DNA of 64,000 nt, from contig UEHQ01000009.1 of the NCBI GenBank assembly GCA_900489925.1, positions 374,598 through 438,597 of the forward strand, in the 5' to 3' direction. Made by a program: the position numbers and the translations under genes. The notes under the pieces are model-generated. The model saw nothing but the letters and a program-made list of their open reading frames with translations. It did not search any database and had not been told where the DNA came from. The DNA is from Hyphomicrobiales bacterium (GTDB taxonomy: Bacteria; Pseudomonadota; Alphaproteobacteria; Rhizobiales; Rhizobiaceae). How positions within the stretch are numbered: position 1 is the first letter of the stretch; every line of letters begins with the position of its first letter. Of the stretch, positions 25,881-35,842 are shown piece after piece.

Positions 25881-26138
25881 CTTCTTCCGATCCGAATTCT
25901 ATTCGTTTCCGTAGATCTCCTTTTTGACGAGCAACTGTCAACCGTCCTTCATCCGGACATGCGATGTCTCCGGACCGGCGCAATCGCCAAAATGAAAAAG
26001 TTCCGCATTTTTTAAGAATCAGGCGTCTTCGAGGGTAAAAACGCACGAAAGCTGTCCGTTTCCGCCTTCTTTTAGAGATTTTTCCGTCCAATCTTCTGCT
26101 AACCTGCCGAAAATCCAACACATGAGGGAACATCTGGG
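25881..26138. promoter_or_regulatory. Divergent pdxY/gdh promoter region
   Basis: A 258-bp gap between divergent genes, with AT-rich runs near 25990-26030 and 26070-26085 that suit promoter elements. I could not define a specific -35/-10 pair or a known operator. Confidence 0.4.
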
Positions 26139-29100
26139 ATGGCTGCTCGAAACAATCCTAAGCGGGAAAAACAGCTCGAAAGCGCGAGCAAGATCGCCGC
26201 TGCCATAGGCGAGAGTCACATCGATCCAGAAATTCTCTTCGGCCGGGCCAGCAACGACGACCTCGAGGCCTATACGCCGGAGATGCTGGCACTTTCGGCG
26301 GTTCATTGCGCTCGCGAACTTGCGGCATGGAACCGCAAGACTCCTCGCATCAGCATTGAGACCGTCGCCGACGTAGCGCCAAACGGAACCCCGGTATCGA
26401 TCCTCTCGGTCACCGACCACAACATGCCCTTCCTCTATGAATCGGTGATGGGCGAGGTCACGAGCAGCTATCGCGATCTCTTCATGGCCGTGCACCCGAT
26501 TTTAGTCATGAAGGACGGAGAAGCTCCAGCGCTCTATGTGGCCGACGCGCCAAGCGAACCAGCCAATCGCGTGAGCCACATCCAGCTGCATATCTCTCCG
26601 CTTACGGCTACGCAGGCAAGCGATCTGATCAAGCGCATCGGAGCTGTTGTCGAGCAGGTGAGGCTGACGGTGTCCGATTGGAAACCGATGGTTGCGCGGC
26701 TTGGCACCGTGATCGACGAACTGTCCTCTTATCCCGCCGGCCGCAGGAAGGCCGAACGGGACGAGGCGATCGCGTTTCTGACCTGGTTGCGCGATGCGAA
26801 TTTCACCTTCCTCGGCATGCGCGAATATCTTTACTCGGGTAAGGGATCGAGCGCCAAAGTCGAGCGCGACAAGGGAACGGGTCTGGGCATTCTTTCCAAC
26901 CCAGACGTGCTGGTGCTGCGTACCGGCAAGGATGCCGTGACCACGACGCCCGAAATTCTGGCATTCCTGGATGGCCCGGACTTCCTCATCGTCACGAAGG
27001 CGAACGTGAAATCAATCGTCCACCGGCGAGCCTATATGGACTATGTCGGCGTCAAGCGCTTCGACGCGGACGGCAACGTCACCGGCGAATTGCGCATCGT
27101 CGGCCTGTTTACGTCTACGGCCTACACCTCATTGGCCAGCGATATTCCGCTGCTACGCTCGAAGATCGAAAAGGTGAAGGAACATTTCGGCTTCGATCCG
27201 ATGAGCCATTCGGGTCGCATGCTCGACAATACGCTGGAATCCTACCCGCGCGACGATCTCTTCCAGATCGACACGACGCTGCTGGCAACCTTCGCAGAAC
27301 AGATCAACGATCTGGCCGACCGACCCCGTGTCCGCGCCCTGCCACGTATCGACCACTTCGATCGCTTCGTTTCCGTGATCGTCTACGTCCCGCGCGAAGA
27401 ATATGACTCCATCGTGCGCGAGAAGATCGGAACGTATCTGAAGACGATCTACGATGGCCGTGTGTCCGCCTACTACCCGGCCTTCCCGGAGGGCGGTGTC
27501 GCCCGCGTGCACTTCATCATCGGACGGTCCGGCGGCAAGACGCCGCGCGTGCCGCAAGCACGGCTCGAGGAAGCCATCCGCGTCATTACCGCACGCTGGG
27601 ACGACCGCTTCGAAGCCTTGGCCGGCCCCAAGGCGCCGAGGATCCAGGTCAGTCACGCTTTCCAGGATCTCTTTCCGCCGGAAGAAACCTTCAGTGACCT
27701 CGAAGACATCGCTGGTTGCGCGGCAGGCGAACAGATCCGGATCGCCTTCTACACGCGACGCAAGGACGACGCGGATCTGCTGTGCTTGAAGATCTTCCAC
27801 GCCGGCGGCCAGCTTGCGCTGTCCCGGCGCGTACCCTTGCTCGAAAATCTCGGTTTCAACGTGATCAGCGAAGGAACCTTCGATATTGACGTGACGCTGA
27901 ACGACGGCTCCGAACACTTGGTCGTTCTGCACGATATGGAACTTGAAGCTCGCGGCGGCCTTGATGTCGATCTGACGCGCCAAGGTCCGGCGCTGGAAGA
28001 AGCCTTTCTGTCGGCGTTCAGCGGCATTATCGACAACGACAACTTCAACCGGCTTATCGTCTCCGCCGGCCTGTCGGCTCGCGAGACCAGCGTCCTTCGC
28101 GCCTATGCACGATATCTGCGCCAGGCGGGCATCGCCTATTCGCAGGATTACATCGCGACCACGCTCGATAAGTATCCGGCTATCGCCGCCCTGATCTTCC
28201 GGTTGTTCCACGATACGCTGGACCCGCGCACTGCTGAAAAAGCGAGGATCAAGAAAGCTGCCGAACTGCACGGAAAGATCGAGACGGCGCTGGCGGAGGT
28301 TCCGAGCCTCGATGACGACCGTATTTTGCGCCGTTACGTCAACGTCGTCGACGCCACGCTGCGGACGAACTACTTCCAGCGCAACGAGGACGGCACCGCG
28401 AAGGCGATGCTCGCCTTCAAACTCGATCCCTTTGCCGTGGACAGCCTTCCCGAGCCGCGACCGTTCCGTGAGATATTCGTCTACGGCGTCGAGGTGGAAG
28501 GCGTTCATCTGCGCTTCGGCAAGATCGCCCGTGGGGGCCTCCGCTGGTCGGACCGCGCCGAAGACTATCGGACGGAAGTACTCGGCTTGGTCAAGGCCCA
28601 GCAGGTCAAGAACGCGGTCATCGTACCGGTCGGTGCCAAGGGTGGCTTCTACCCCAAGAAGCTTCCCGTTGGCGGCAACCGCGACGAGATTTTCAATTCC
28701 GGGCGTGAGGCCTACAAGACCTACATTCGCACACTCCTGTCGATCACCGACAATATTTCCGGCACGGATATCGTAGCCCCAAAGGATACCGCGCGGCTTG
28801 ATGGCGACGACCCCTATTTCGTCGTTGCGGCGGACAAAGGCACGGCCACATTCTCGGACACGGCCAATGCGCTTGCGCAGGAAGCAGGCTTCTGGCTCGA
28901 CGATGCCTTCGCCTCTGGCGGCTCGGCTGGATACGACCACAAGAAGATGGGCATTACCGCTCGCGGCGCCTGGGAAACCGTCAAGCGTCATTTCCGGGAA
29001 ATGGATATCGATATCCAGACGACACCGTTCAGCGTTGCCGGTGTTGGCGACATGTCGGGCGACGTATTCGGCAACGGCATGCTGCTGTCGCCGAAGATCC

Positions 29101-30914
29101 GGCTGGTGGCTGCGTTCGACCATCGCGACATCTTCATCGATCCGGATCCGGACATGGCAAAGACTCTGGAAGAGCGTCGTCGCCTGTTCAATCTCGCTCG
29201 CTCAAGCTGGCAGGACTTCGACAAGAGCATCCTCTCCCCGGGCGCAATGATCATCTCCCGTTCGGTAAAATCCGTCACGCTTACGCCAGAGGCGGCAGCG
29301 GCTATCGGCATCGACAAGACAGTTGCCACGCCGTTCGAGATCATTACCGCGATACTGAGGAGCCAAGTCGACCTGTTGTGGTTCGGCGGCATCGGTACGT
29401 ATGTAAAGGCAGCCTCCGAGACGGACGCTGATGTCGGCGATCGCGCGAACGATCCGATCCGTGTCAGTGCCGACGAGGTTCGTGCCAGGGTCATCGGCGA
29501 AGGGGCCAATCTCGGGGTCACGCAGAAGGGTCGCATCGCCTACAGCCTCAAGGGCGGCCGCTGCAATTCGGATGCGATCGACAACTCGGCCGGCGTGAAC
29601 ACCTCCGACGTCGAGGTCAACATCAAGATCGCGTTGGCCGCCGCCATGCATGACGGACGCCTGACGCGCGGGAAGCGCGACCAGCTTCTGTCGTCGATGA
29701 CCGAGGAAGTAGCGGCACTCGTGCTGCGCAACAATTACCTTCAGTCGCTGGCGATCTCGCTGACCGAACGCAAGGGTGTTGCCAACGGGTTGGAACTTGC
29801 CCGCTTCATGACCGTGCTGGAGGCCGCAAAGCAGCTTAATCGCAAGGTCGAGACACTTCCTGACGACACGACCCTGGCCGAGCGCTACGCCGGCGGCAAG
29901 CCGCTGACACGGCCGGAGATCGGCGTCCTGCTCTCCTACGCCAAGATTGTGCTTTTCGACGCCCTTGCGGCCAGCGACCTGCCTGACGATCCCTATTTCG
30001 CGGCAACGCTCTCTCGCTACTTCCCGGCGAAGATGCAAAAGACCAATGCGACCGATATCACGGAACATCGCCTGAAGCGTGAAATCATCGCGACGGTACT
30101 GGCCAACGAAGCGATCAACCGCGGCGGTCCCGGCTTTGCCGTCAGCATGATGGATGCCACAGCGACCTCGGCAGCTGAGGTAGTTCGTGCGGCCCTCATT
30201 GCTCGCGACGGTTTCGATCTCGGGCGCCTCTGGGCCGAGACGGACGCTCTGGACGGCAAGATCTCGGGGCAGATGCAAAATCGCATCTATGAAGAGATCA
30301 GCCATATCTTCACTGTCCTTACCCGGCTGCTGTTGAAGACCCAGATGGCACGGGGCAATATCGGCGAAACCGTTGAGCGGCTGCAGGCTGCCTTCAAGAA
30401 GCTCAAGCCCGTTTTTGCCGGTCAGGTCGTGCCGGAGCTCGATGCGCGTCAAAGCGAGTATCGCGAGGCAGGACTGCCGGAAGGCCTGGCGTCCGAGATC
30501 GCGCATCTGCTTGGTTTCGCCCTGGTGCCGGAGATCATGCAGATCGCCGAACGCACCGGCGAAACGCTGGTTCGCGCCGCCGAGAGCTACTTCGCGGTAA
30601 CGAGGACCTTCAGGATCGGACGGTTGCTTGCCGCCGGTGCCCGCATCGTGACTTCGGATCACTATGAGAGCCTGGCGCTTGCACGGAGCCTAGATCAGAT
30701 CGCCAGCGCGCGACGCGACATCGTCACCGCGGTGCTTTCCAACCATGGCAAGGAAAAGCTTCCGGTCCAGGCTTGGCATGCGGGCGACCGGATCAGGATC
30801 AACCGCATTGCCGAAGAGCTGTCGAGCTTGAGCGAAGGCGGAGATCCCAATCTCGCACGCATCACCGTCGCAGCCGGTTTGCTGACCGATCTTGCGCGAG
30901 ACGGGACGAGGTGA
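26139..30914 (+). CDS. gdh: NAD-dependent glutamate dehydrogenase, 180-kDa class
   Basis: A 1591-residue enzyme that oxidatively deaminates glutamate to 2-oxoglutarate with NAD. This is the large (L_180) class found in alphaproteobacteria, Pseudomonas and Streptomyces. The long N-terminal half carries ACT-like regulatory modules; the catalytic domain contains GGLRWSDRAEDYRTEV, the substrate lysine region VPVGAKGGFYPKKLP (about residues 828-842), and the nucleotide-binding stretch GVGDMSGDVFGNGML (about 967-981); a long helical C-terminal part follows. Start ATG 26139 is the first in-frame ATG. Length matches the family. Likely role is use of glutamate and other amino acids as carbon sources. 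Confidence 0.97.
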   Translation: MAARNNPKREKQLESASKIAAAIGESHIDPEILFGRASNDDLEAYTPEMLALSAVHCARELAAWNRKTPRISIETVADVAPNGTPVSILSVTDHNMPFLYESVMGEVTSSYRDLFMAVHPILVMKDGEAPALYVADAPSEPANRVSHIQLHISPLTATQASDLIKRIGAVVEQVRLTVSDWKPMVARLGTVIDELSSYPAGRRKAERDEAIAFLTWLRDANFTFLGMREYLYSGKGSSAKVERDKGTGLGILSNPDVLVLRTGKDAVTTTPEILAFLDGPDFLIVTKANVKSIVHRRAYMDYVGVKRFDADGNVTGELRIVGLFTSTAYTSLASDIPLLRSKIEKVKEHFGFDPMSHSGRMLDNTLESYPRDDLFQIDTTLLATFAEQINDLADRPRVRALPRIDHFDRFVSVIVYVPREEYDSIVREKIGTYLKTIYDGRVSAYYPAFPEGGVARVHFIIGRSGGKTPRVPQARLEEAIRVITARWDDRFEALAGPKAPRIQVSHAFQDLFPPEETFSDLEDIAGCAAGEQIRIAFYTRRKDDADLLCLKIFHAGGQLALSRRVPLLENLGFNVISEGTFDIDVTLNDGSEHLVVLHDMELEARGGLDVDLTRQGPALEEAFLSAFSGIIDNDNFNRLIVSAGLSARETSVLRAYARYLRQAGIAYSQDYIATTLDKYPAIAALIFRLFHDTLDPRTAEKARIKKAAELHGKIETALAEVPSLDDDRILRRYVNVVDATLRTNYFQRNEDGTAKAMLAFKLDPFAVDSLPEPRPFREIFVYGVEVEGVHLRFGKIARGGLRWSDRAEDYRTEVLGLVKAQQVKNAVIVPVGAKGGFYPKKLPVGGNRDEIFNSGREAYKTYIRTLLSITDNISGTDIVAPKDTARLDGDDPYFVVAADKGTATFSDTANALAQEAGFWLDDAFASGGSAGYDHKKMGITARGAWETVKRHFREMDIDIQTTPFSVAGVGDMSGDVFGNGMLLSPKIRLVAAFDHRDIFIDPDPDMAKTLEERRRLFNLARSSWQDFDKSILSPGAMIISRSVKSVTLTPEAAAAIGIDKTVATPFEIITAILRSQVDLLWFGGIGTYVKAASETDADVGDRANDPIRVSADEVRARVIGEGANLGVTQKGRIAYSLKGGRCNSDAIDNSAGVNTSDVEVNIKIALAAAMHDGRLTRGKRDQLLSSMTEEVAALVLRNNYLQSLAISLTERKGVANGLELARFMTVLEAAKQLNRKVETLPDDTTLAERYAGGKPLTRPEIGVLLSYAKIVLFDALAASDLPDDPYFAATLSRYFPAKMQKTNATDITEHRLKREIIATVLANEAINRGGPGFAVSMMDATATSAAEVVRAALIARDGFDLGRLWAETDALDGKISGQMQNRIYEEISHIFTVLTRLLLKTQMARGNIGETVERLQAAFKKLKPVFAGQVVPELDARQSEYREAGLPEGLASEIAHLLGFALVPEIMQIAERTGETLVRAAESYFAVTRTFRIGRLLAAGARIVTSDHYESLALARSLDQIASARRDIVTAVLSNHGKEKLPVQAWHAGDRIRINRIAEELSSLSEGGDPNLARITVAAGLLTDLARDGTR

Positions 30915-30945
30915 GAAAGTCCGCTTCCAAAATGGGAGCTGATTG

Positions 30946-32331
30946 GTGAATCGCATCGACTGGACCGGGACGCGGCCTGCCAAGGCGTCGAAAAGGGGCA
31001 TCTGGGGTTGGATGCTCTTCGACTGGGCGGCGCAGCCGTTCTTCACAGTCGTTACGACTTTCATCTTCGGCCCTTATTTTGTGTCGCGGCTGACCGAGGA
31101 CCCCGTTTCCGCCCAGACGTTGTGGAGTAACACAGCGACGATTTCGTCGATCATCATCGCTGTCCTGTCTCCCATTCTAGGCTCGATCGCAGACCAGTCA
31201 GGAGCGCGAAAGCCCTGGATTGGCGCCTTTGCCGTCGTCAAGATTGCAAGCCTCTTCGGCCTCTGGTGTGCCGCGCCGGGGTCGCCTGTCATTTACCCCA
31301 TGATCTTCATGATCCTGGCGTCGATTGCCGCAGAGTTTTCGATCGTCTTCAACGATTCGATGATGCCGCGACTTGTCGACAAGACGGAAGTCGGAAAGCT
31401 GTCGAACACCGCCTGGGGGTTGGGCTATCTGGGCGGAATGATCGTGCTGATCGCCGTGGTGGCCTTGCTTGCCGCCAGCCCCGAAAGCGGCAAGACAATC
31501 CTCGGGATCGATCCGCTCTTCGGCCTCGATCCGCACACCGGCGAGGACGCCCGCGTTACCGGACCAATCTCAGGGGTCTGGTACCTCATCTTCATCCTGC
31601 CGATGTTCTTCTTCACCCCTGACGCAAAGCGCGGCCTTCCCTTCGTGGCAGCCGTGCGTTCCGGCCTGGGGGAGGTGAGGAAGACGCTTGGCGAACTCAA
31701 GCGGCGGCGCGGGATCTTTCGTTTCCTCATCGCCCGCATGATCTACCAGGACGGCGTCAACGGACTTCTGATCCTGGGTGGAGCATTCGCAGCCGGCATG
31801 TTTGGCTGGGCAACGATCGAGATCGGCATTTACGGCATCATTCTCAACGTGGTCGCAATTTTCGGCTGCCTGATCGCTGGCCGCCTGGATGCGCGCATGG
31901 GCTCGAAGGCGACGGTGATCGTCAGCTTGACCATGCTGTTGATTGCCACCGCCGGGATTGTTTCGACCGGCCCCGGCTTTACGCTCTTCGGCTTGGTTGC
32001 GCTGCCGACCGCCGATAGCGGCGGTCTTTTCGGGACCGCCGCGGAAAAGGCCTATATCGGCTACGGACTTCTGATTGGCCTGGCGTTTGGACCGGTGCAA
32101 GCCTCATCGCGATCCTATCTCGCGCGAAGCGTCAGCCTCGAGGAGGCCGGGCGTTATTTTGGGATTTACGCGCTGTCGGGTCGCGCGACGAGTTTCATGG
32201 CAACCCTGATCTTTTCGATCGTCACCTATGTGACCGACTCGTCCCGCTTCGGCATGGCAACACTCGTGCTGTTTCTTGCCGGCGGCCTGATCATCCTGAT
32301 CCGTACGCCCTATCCAGCGGACAGGGCGTAG
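30946..32331 (+). CDS. MFS transporter, UMF1 (Atg22-like) family
   Basis: A 461-residue membrane protein with about twelve hydrophobic helices. The N-terminal WGWMLFDWAAQPFFTVVTTFIFGPYF is diagnostic of the UMF1 branch of the major facilitator superfamily, related to yeast Atg22, a vacuolar amino-acid exporter. The bacterial substrate is unknown; amino acid or small-molecule export is a reasonable guess. The GTG at 30946 is chosen because GGGAG lies 7 bases upstream; a TTG just before it (30943) is also possible. It is 31 bp behind gdh and may be cotranscribed. Confidence 0.88.
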   Translation: MNRIDWTGTRPAKASKRGIWGWMLFDWAAQPFFTVVTTFIFGPYFVSRLTEDPVSAQTLWSNTATISSIIIAVLSPILGSIADQSGARKPWIGAFAVVKIASLFGLWCAAPGSPVIYPMIFMILASIAAEFSIVFNDSMMPRLVDKTEVGKLSNTAWGLGYLGGMIVLIAVVALLAASPESGKTILGIDPLFGLDPHTGEDARVTGPISGVWYLIFILPMFFFTPDAKRGLPFVAAVRSGLGEVRKTLGELKRRRGIFRFLIARMIYQDGVNGLLILGGAFAAGMFGWATIEIGIYGIILNVVAIFGCLIAGRLDARMGSKATVIVSLTMLLIATAGIVSTGPGFTLFGLVALPTADSGGLFGTAAEKAYIGYGLLIGLAFGPVQASSRSYLARSVSLEEAGRYFGIYALSGRATSFMATLIFSIVTYVTDSSRFGMATLVLFLAGGLIILIRTPYPADRA

Positions 32332-32350
32332 CGGAAACGCGTACGTCCGC

Positions 32351-33967
32351 TCAGTGGCGGAAATGGCGCATGCCGGTGAAGACCATTGCGACATTGTGCT
32401 CATTGGCCGCGTCAATGACTTCCTGATCGCGCATGGAGCCACCAGGCTGAATCACCGACGTTGCGCCGGCCGCGATCATCGACAGCAAACCGTCGGCGAA
32501 CGGCAGGAACGCTTCGGAAGCAACGGCCGAACCATGCGTCAGTGGCACAGCCAAGCCAAGTGCCTTGGCGGCTTCCTCAGCCTTGAGGCCGGCGATGCGG
32601 GCCGAATCCACGCGGCTCATCTGGCCGGCGCCAATCCCCGCGGTTTGACCATTCTTCGCATAGACCACCGCGTTCGACTTGACGTGCTTGGCGACCTTGA
32701 AGGCAAACTTCATGTCTTCGAGCTCCTGGGCAGACGGAGCGCGATTTGTCACGACCTTCAGCTCCAGATCCTCCACCATACCGTTGTCTCGGCTTTGTAC
32801 CAAAAGGCCACCCGAAACGGTTTTCGCCGTCAACCCGGCCGCCCGGGGGTCAGGAAGACCGCCAGCCGCGAGCAAGCGGAGGTTCGCCTTGCGGGCGACG
32901 ATTGCCTTGGCTTCGTCAGTCGCATCGGGCGCAATGATGACTTCGGTGAAGAGCTTGATGATTTCTTCTGCCGTCGCTGCATCCAGCGTCCGGTTAAGGG
33001 CGATGATCCCACCGAAGGCAGAGACAGAGTCGCAGGCAAGAGCGCGCTGATAGGCCTCGAGCAGGCTGCCTCCGGTTGCGACGCCGCAAGGATTGGCATG
33101 CTTGATGATCGCGCACGCGGCTGATTTCTCCGGCAGAAATTCCGCGACCAGCTCGTACGCCGCATCCGTATCGTTGATGTTGTTGTAGGAGAGCTGCTTG
33201 CCCTGAATGAGCGTAGCCGTCGAAACACCGGGGCGACGCTCGCCGGTGACGTAGAAGGCCGCCTTCTGATGCGGGTTTTCGCCATAGCGCATCTCTTCCT
33301 TCAGCACGCCGCCAATCACGCGGTGGCGCGGCGTTTCGATCGACAATGCGTCGGCAAACCAGTTGGAGATCATCGCATCATAAGCCGCGGTGCGAGCAAA
33401 CGCCTTTGCTGCCATGCGCTGACGAAAGGCATAAGCGGTCTGTCCGCCATCCGACGACAGCTGTTCCAGCAGTTCAGTATAGTCGGCCGGATCGGTCAGG
33501 ATCGCGACATAGGCATGGTTCTTTGCCGAGGCACGGATCATGGCGGGGCCGCCAATATCGATGTTCTCGACCGTCGTCGGATAATCGCCGCCCGCGGCAC
33601 GAACGTCCTCGAAGGGGTAGAGATTGACCACCACGAGATCGATCCCCTCGATACCGTGGGTCTTCATCGCTTCCTGGTGTTCGGCATCGTCGCGAATGGC
33701 GAGTAGTCCGCCATGAACACGCGGATGCAGCGTCTTCACACGTCCGTCCATGATCTCCGGAAACTCCGTGATCTCGGACACATCCGTTACGGCGAGGCCA
33801 GCGGCGGCAATAGCCTTGTGCGTGCCGCCGGTCGAAAGCAACCGGACGCCCTGGGCGGCAAGCGCGCGCGCAAGCTCGACGATGCCGGTCTTGTCCGACA
33901 CGGACAGCAAGGCAGTCTTGACTTTGACTTTGTCAGGGGCGGGGATTTTTTTGGAAACAACGGCCAT
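32351..33967 (-). CDS. purH: Bifunctional AICAR formyltransferase/IMP cyclohydrolase
   Basis: A 538-residue cytoplasmic enzyme carrying out the last two steps of purine synthesis to IMP. The N-terminal MGS-like IMP cyclohydrolase domain shows [26 protein letters not shown] and [10 protein letters not shown]; the C-terminal formyltransferase domain contains [11 protein letters not shown]-type sequence ([13 protein letters not shown]), KHANPCGVA and SDAFLPF-like [17 protein letters not shown] lies 4 bases before the ATG. It is the last gene of the minus-strand block htpX-rsmB-heparinase-like-purH. Confidence 0.97.
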   Translation of the reverse strand: MAVVSKKIPAPDKVKVKTALLSVSDKTGIVELARALAAQGVRLLSTGGTHKAIAAAGLAVTDVSEITEFPEIMDGRVKTLHPRVHGGLLAIRDDAEHQEAMKTHGIEGIDLVVVNLYPFEDVRAAGGDYPTTVENIDIGGPAMIRASAKNHAYVAILTDPADYTELLEQLSSDGGQTAYAFRQRMAAKAFARTAAYDAMISNWFADALSIETPRHRVIGGVLKEEMRYGENPHQKAAFYVTGERRPGVSTATLIQGKQLSYNNINDTDAAYELVAEFLPEKSAACAIIKHANPCGVATGGSLLEAYQRALACDSVSAFGGIIALNRTLDAATAEEIIKLFTEVIIAPDATDEAKAIVARKANLRLLAAGGLPDPRAAGLTAKTVSGGLLVQSRDNGMVEDLELKVVTNRAPSAQELEDMKFAFKVAKHVKSNAVVYAKNGQTAGIGAGQMSRVDSARIAGLKAEEAAKALGLAVPLTHGSAVASEAFLPFADGLLSMIAAGATSVIQPGGSMRDQEVIDAANEHNVAMVFTGMRHFRH

Positions 33968-34062
33968 GAGGCTTCTCCGTTCGGGTCTTTAGGAGACATC
34001 CGGCAAGGGTGCACGGATTATGGCGCCGCGTTACCACAGCTTTGCTTCCACGCAAACAGCCA

Positions 34063-35733
34063 CTAGCTTCTGCGGGATAAAAACCAGCGTATTTCCGGCT
34101 TTTCCGGGTAGGAGAAGCTGATTTCGATCTGATCGGAACCACAGACGCCGGAGGCGTCGGCGAAGAACACATCATCCGAAATCAGGGCTTCATTACCTGG
34201 CGTGGAGAACAGCCAGGCTTCTCCATCGGGCGCCGTCATCAACACCGACTCCCGATCCATCCTGTTCAGGTTGATCGAAGGATGAACGTGGAAGCGTGCG
34301 GTCGCGCGCAACGGCTCATCGCGCTTGCGCTCCTCGGGCATGATAAGACGATCGCACCCGGTCAGGATCGAGCCTGTTGCGTTAAGCGTGAGCTCGCGCT
34401 CATGCAGCACGCCGAACGTCTTCAGATAACCATCGTGACTGGCCTTGATGACATCGCGGCCGTCGTCAGCAATAGCCCGGTCGACGTTGACGTTCTGCAC
34501 ACCATCGACAATCACATTCGCAACGAACTCCGACGGAGCAAAGCGACTGGATGACGTGTCGTTGAGTGTCACGGTGGTGTGGGCAGCGGTTGTCCGCGCG
34601 ATCTGAATGTATCGCCGCGCCGCAAACTTCGGCGAGCCCGAATTGACGATGAAGCGATGACGGCCCGACGACATTTCGAACGACAGACTGCCGGCATGCG
34701 CGGTTTGAGATTGCCTGCCCGATGGCGGCGCGCCGGTATCGGCAATAACCGCAGTACGCCCCGCCGAAAGACGCTGATAGCGCGAGTGGGGCATCGCCTT
34801 GAATGGCTCGCCGGCTGTCTCATCGTAGCGCAGCAGCGAAACGAGCTCGTTCGCCTGTGTGGACGTCGCACCGTTGAAGAGGGCAAGATCGCCGTCCTGA
34901 TGTCGGAAGAAGCGAAGGGCCGGATACATTCGGTCGATACCCGATATCAGCTTCTGCGGCAGGTCGTGTCCAAGATTCACATAGGTTTGGCGAAGCGGGA
35001 GAAGATCGAGAAGGAGCTCCAGCCCCGCTCGCGGATTGCGCGAGATATGACCCCCATCGGGAAGAATCTGGCTATCGAACTCCAGGTCCAGGGCGTCCGC
35101 CGCCTTTCGCAGCACACTCGCGCGCGCCGGCATGGCGATCGACGCCATGGCAAGCGCGATGCGCAATCGGAACCGGACCTCCCCGGGAGGGGCGTATTGC
35201 GCCATGCGGCGCAGGAACCGGACCTGGAACGCAAGCGACCGCATGAAGCGCCGGTAGAAGCCTCGGTCCGCGTTGTACAGGACGACCGGCGAATGCGAGA
35301 GCCACGCTATGACGCGCTGCGCCGTCACATCGATTTCCCAGGCAATGCCTTCGATGCGCCCGCCATGAATGGAAAGCCAACTGCCGACGATGGCGCGGGC
35401 GACATTCGAATGGAGATCGCTCTTCTTGGTCCGCATGTGCCGGAGCCAACCGAAGCTGTGAAGACGCAATGCAAACGAGCGCGACGGCAGACTGAAGGTG
35501 AAGGGCGACTTGCCGCCGGTCTCTAGCAGGCGCCCGGCAAGCGGAAAGCGACCGCTCAGGATCTCTTCGGCAACGTGTGGATCAATCGCGCGCAGGTCCG
35601 TGGGCGCCACAATCAGGCGATCAGGCGCGTAGGATCCGTGCCGGAACAGACGCAAGCGTAAAAGCGCCGCGCGGCAACGCATGCGCCGCCAAGCCTCTCC
35701 AACGTAAAGACTCGAAAACCGTCCAGACAACAT
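34063..35733 (-). CDS. Heparinase II/III family protein
   Basis: A 556-residue protein with the heparinase II/III layout: an alpha-helical barrel in the first 300 residues (LDLLPLRQTYVNLGHDLPQKLIS) and a C-terminal beta-sandwich beginning around SLSFEMSSGRHRFIVNSGSP, which holds ARTTAAHTTVTLNDTSSS, the region carrying the conserved histidine. No signal peptide is seen at the annotated start, so its cellular site is unclear. Family members are polysaccharide lyases, but this housekeeping-linked branch has no established substrate. It lies 95 bp upstream of purH and 109 bp downstream of rsmB on the same strand. Confidence 0.85.
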   Translation of the reverse strand: MLSGRFSSLYVGEAWRRMRCRAALLRLRLFRHGSYAPDRLIVAPTDLRAIDPHVAEEILSGRFPLAGRLLETGGKSPFTFSLPSRSFALRLHSFGWLRHMRTKKSDLHSNVARAIVGSWLSIHGGRIEGIAWEIDVTAQRVIAWLSHSPVVLYNADRGFYRRFMRSLAFQVRFLRRMAQYAPPGEVRFRLRIALAMASIAMPARASVLRKAADALDLEFDSQILPDGGHISRNPRAGLELLLDLLPLRQTYVNLGHDLPQKLISGIDRMYPALRFFRHQDGDLALFNGATSTQANELVSLLRYDETAGEPFKAMPHSRYQRLSAGRTAVIADTGAPPSGRQSQTAHAGSLSFEMSSGRHRFIVNSGSPKFAARRYIQIARTTAAHTTVTLNDTSSSRFAPSEFVANVIVDGVQNVNVDRAIADDGRDVIKASHDGYLKTFGVLHERELTLNATGSILTGCDRLIMPEERKRDEPLRATARFHVHPSINLNRMDRESVLMTAPDGEAWLFSTPGNEALISDDVFFADASGVCGSDQIEISFSYPEKPEIRWFLSRRS

Positions 35734-35842
35734 GCCTATCGTAATTGACCCGCGTCGTTAAGAATGGATGAACAAGTCCGGAAACGGCGCAGGCCGTCTA
35801 TGAAATTGTGATTGAAGTTCAACTATGCCAGTTGCTTTTCGA

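Noticed and set aside
27153-29123. A 656-codon minus-strand frame within gdh
   Set aside because: Antisense shadow of a well-conserved coding sequence.
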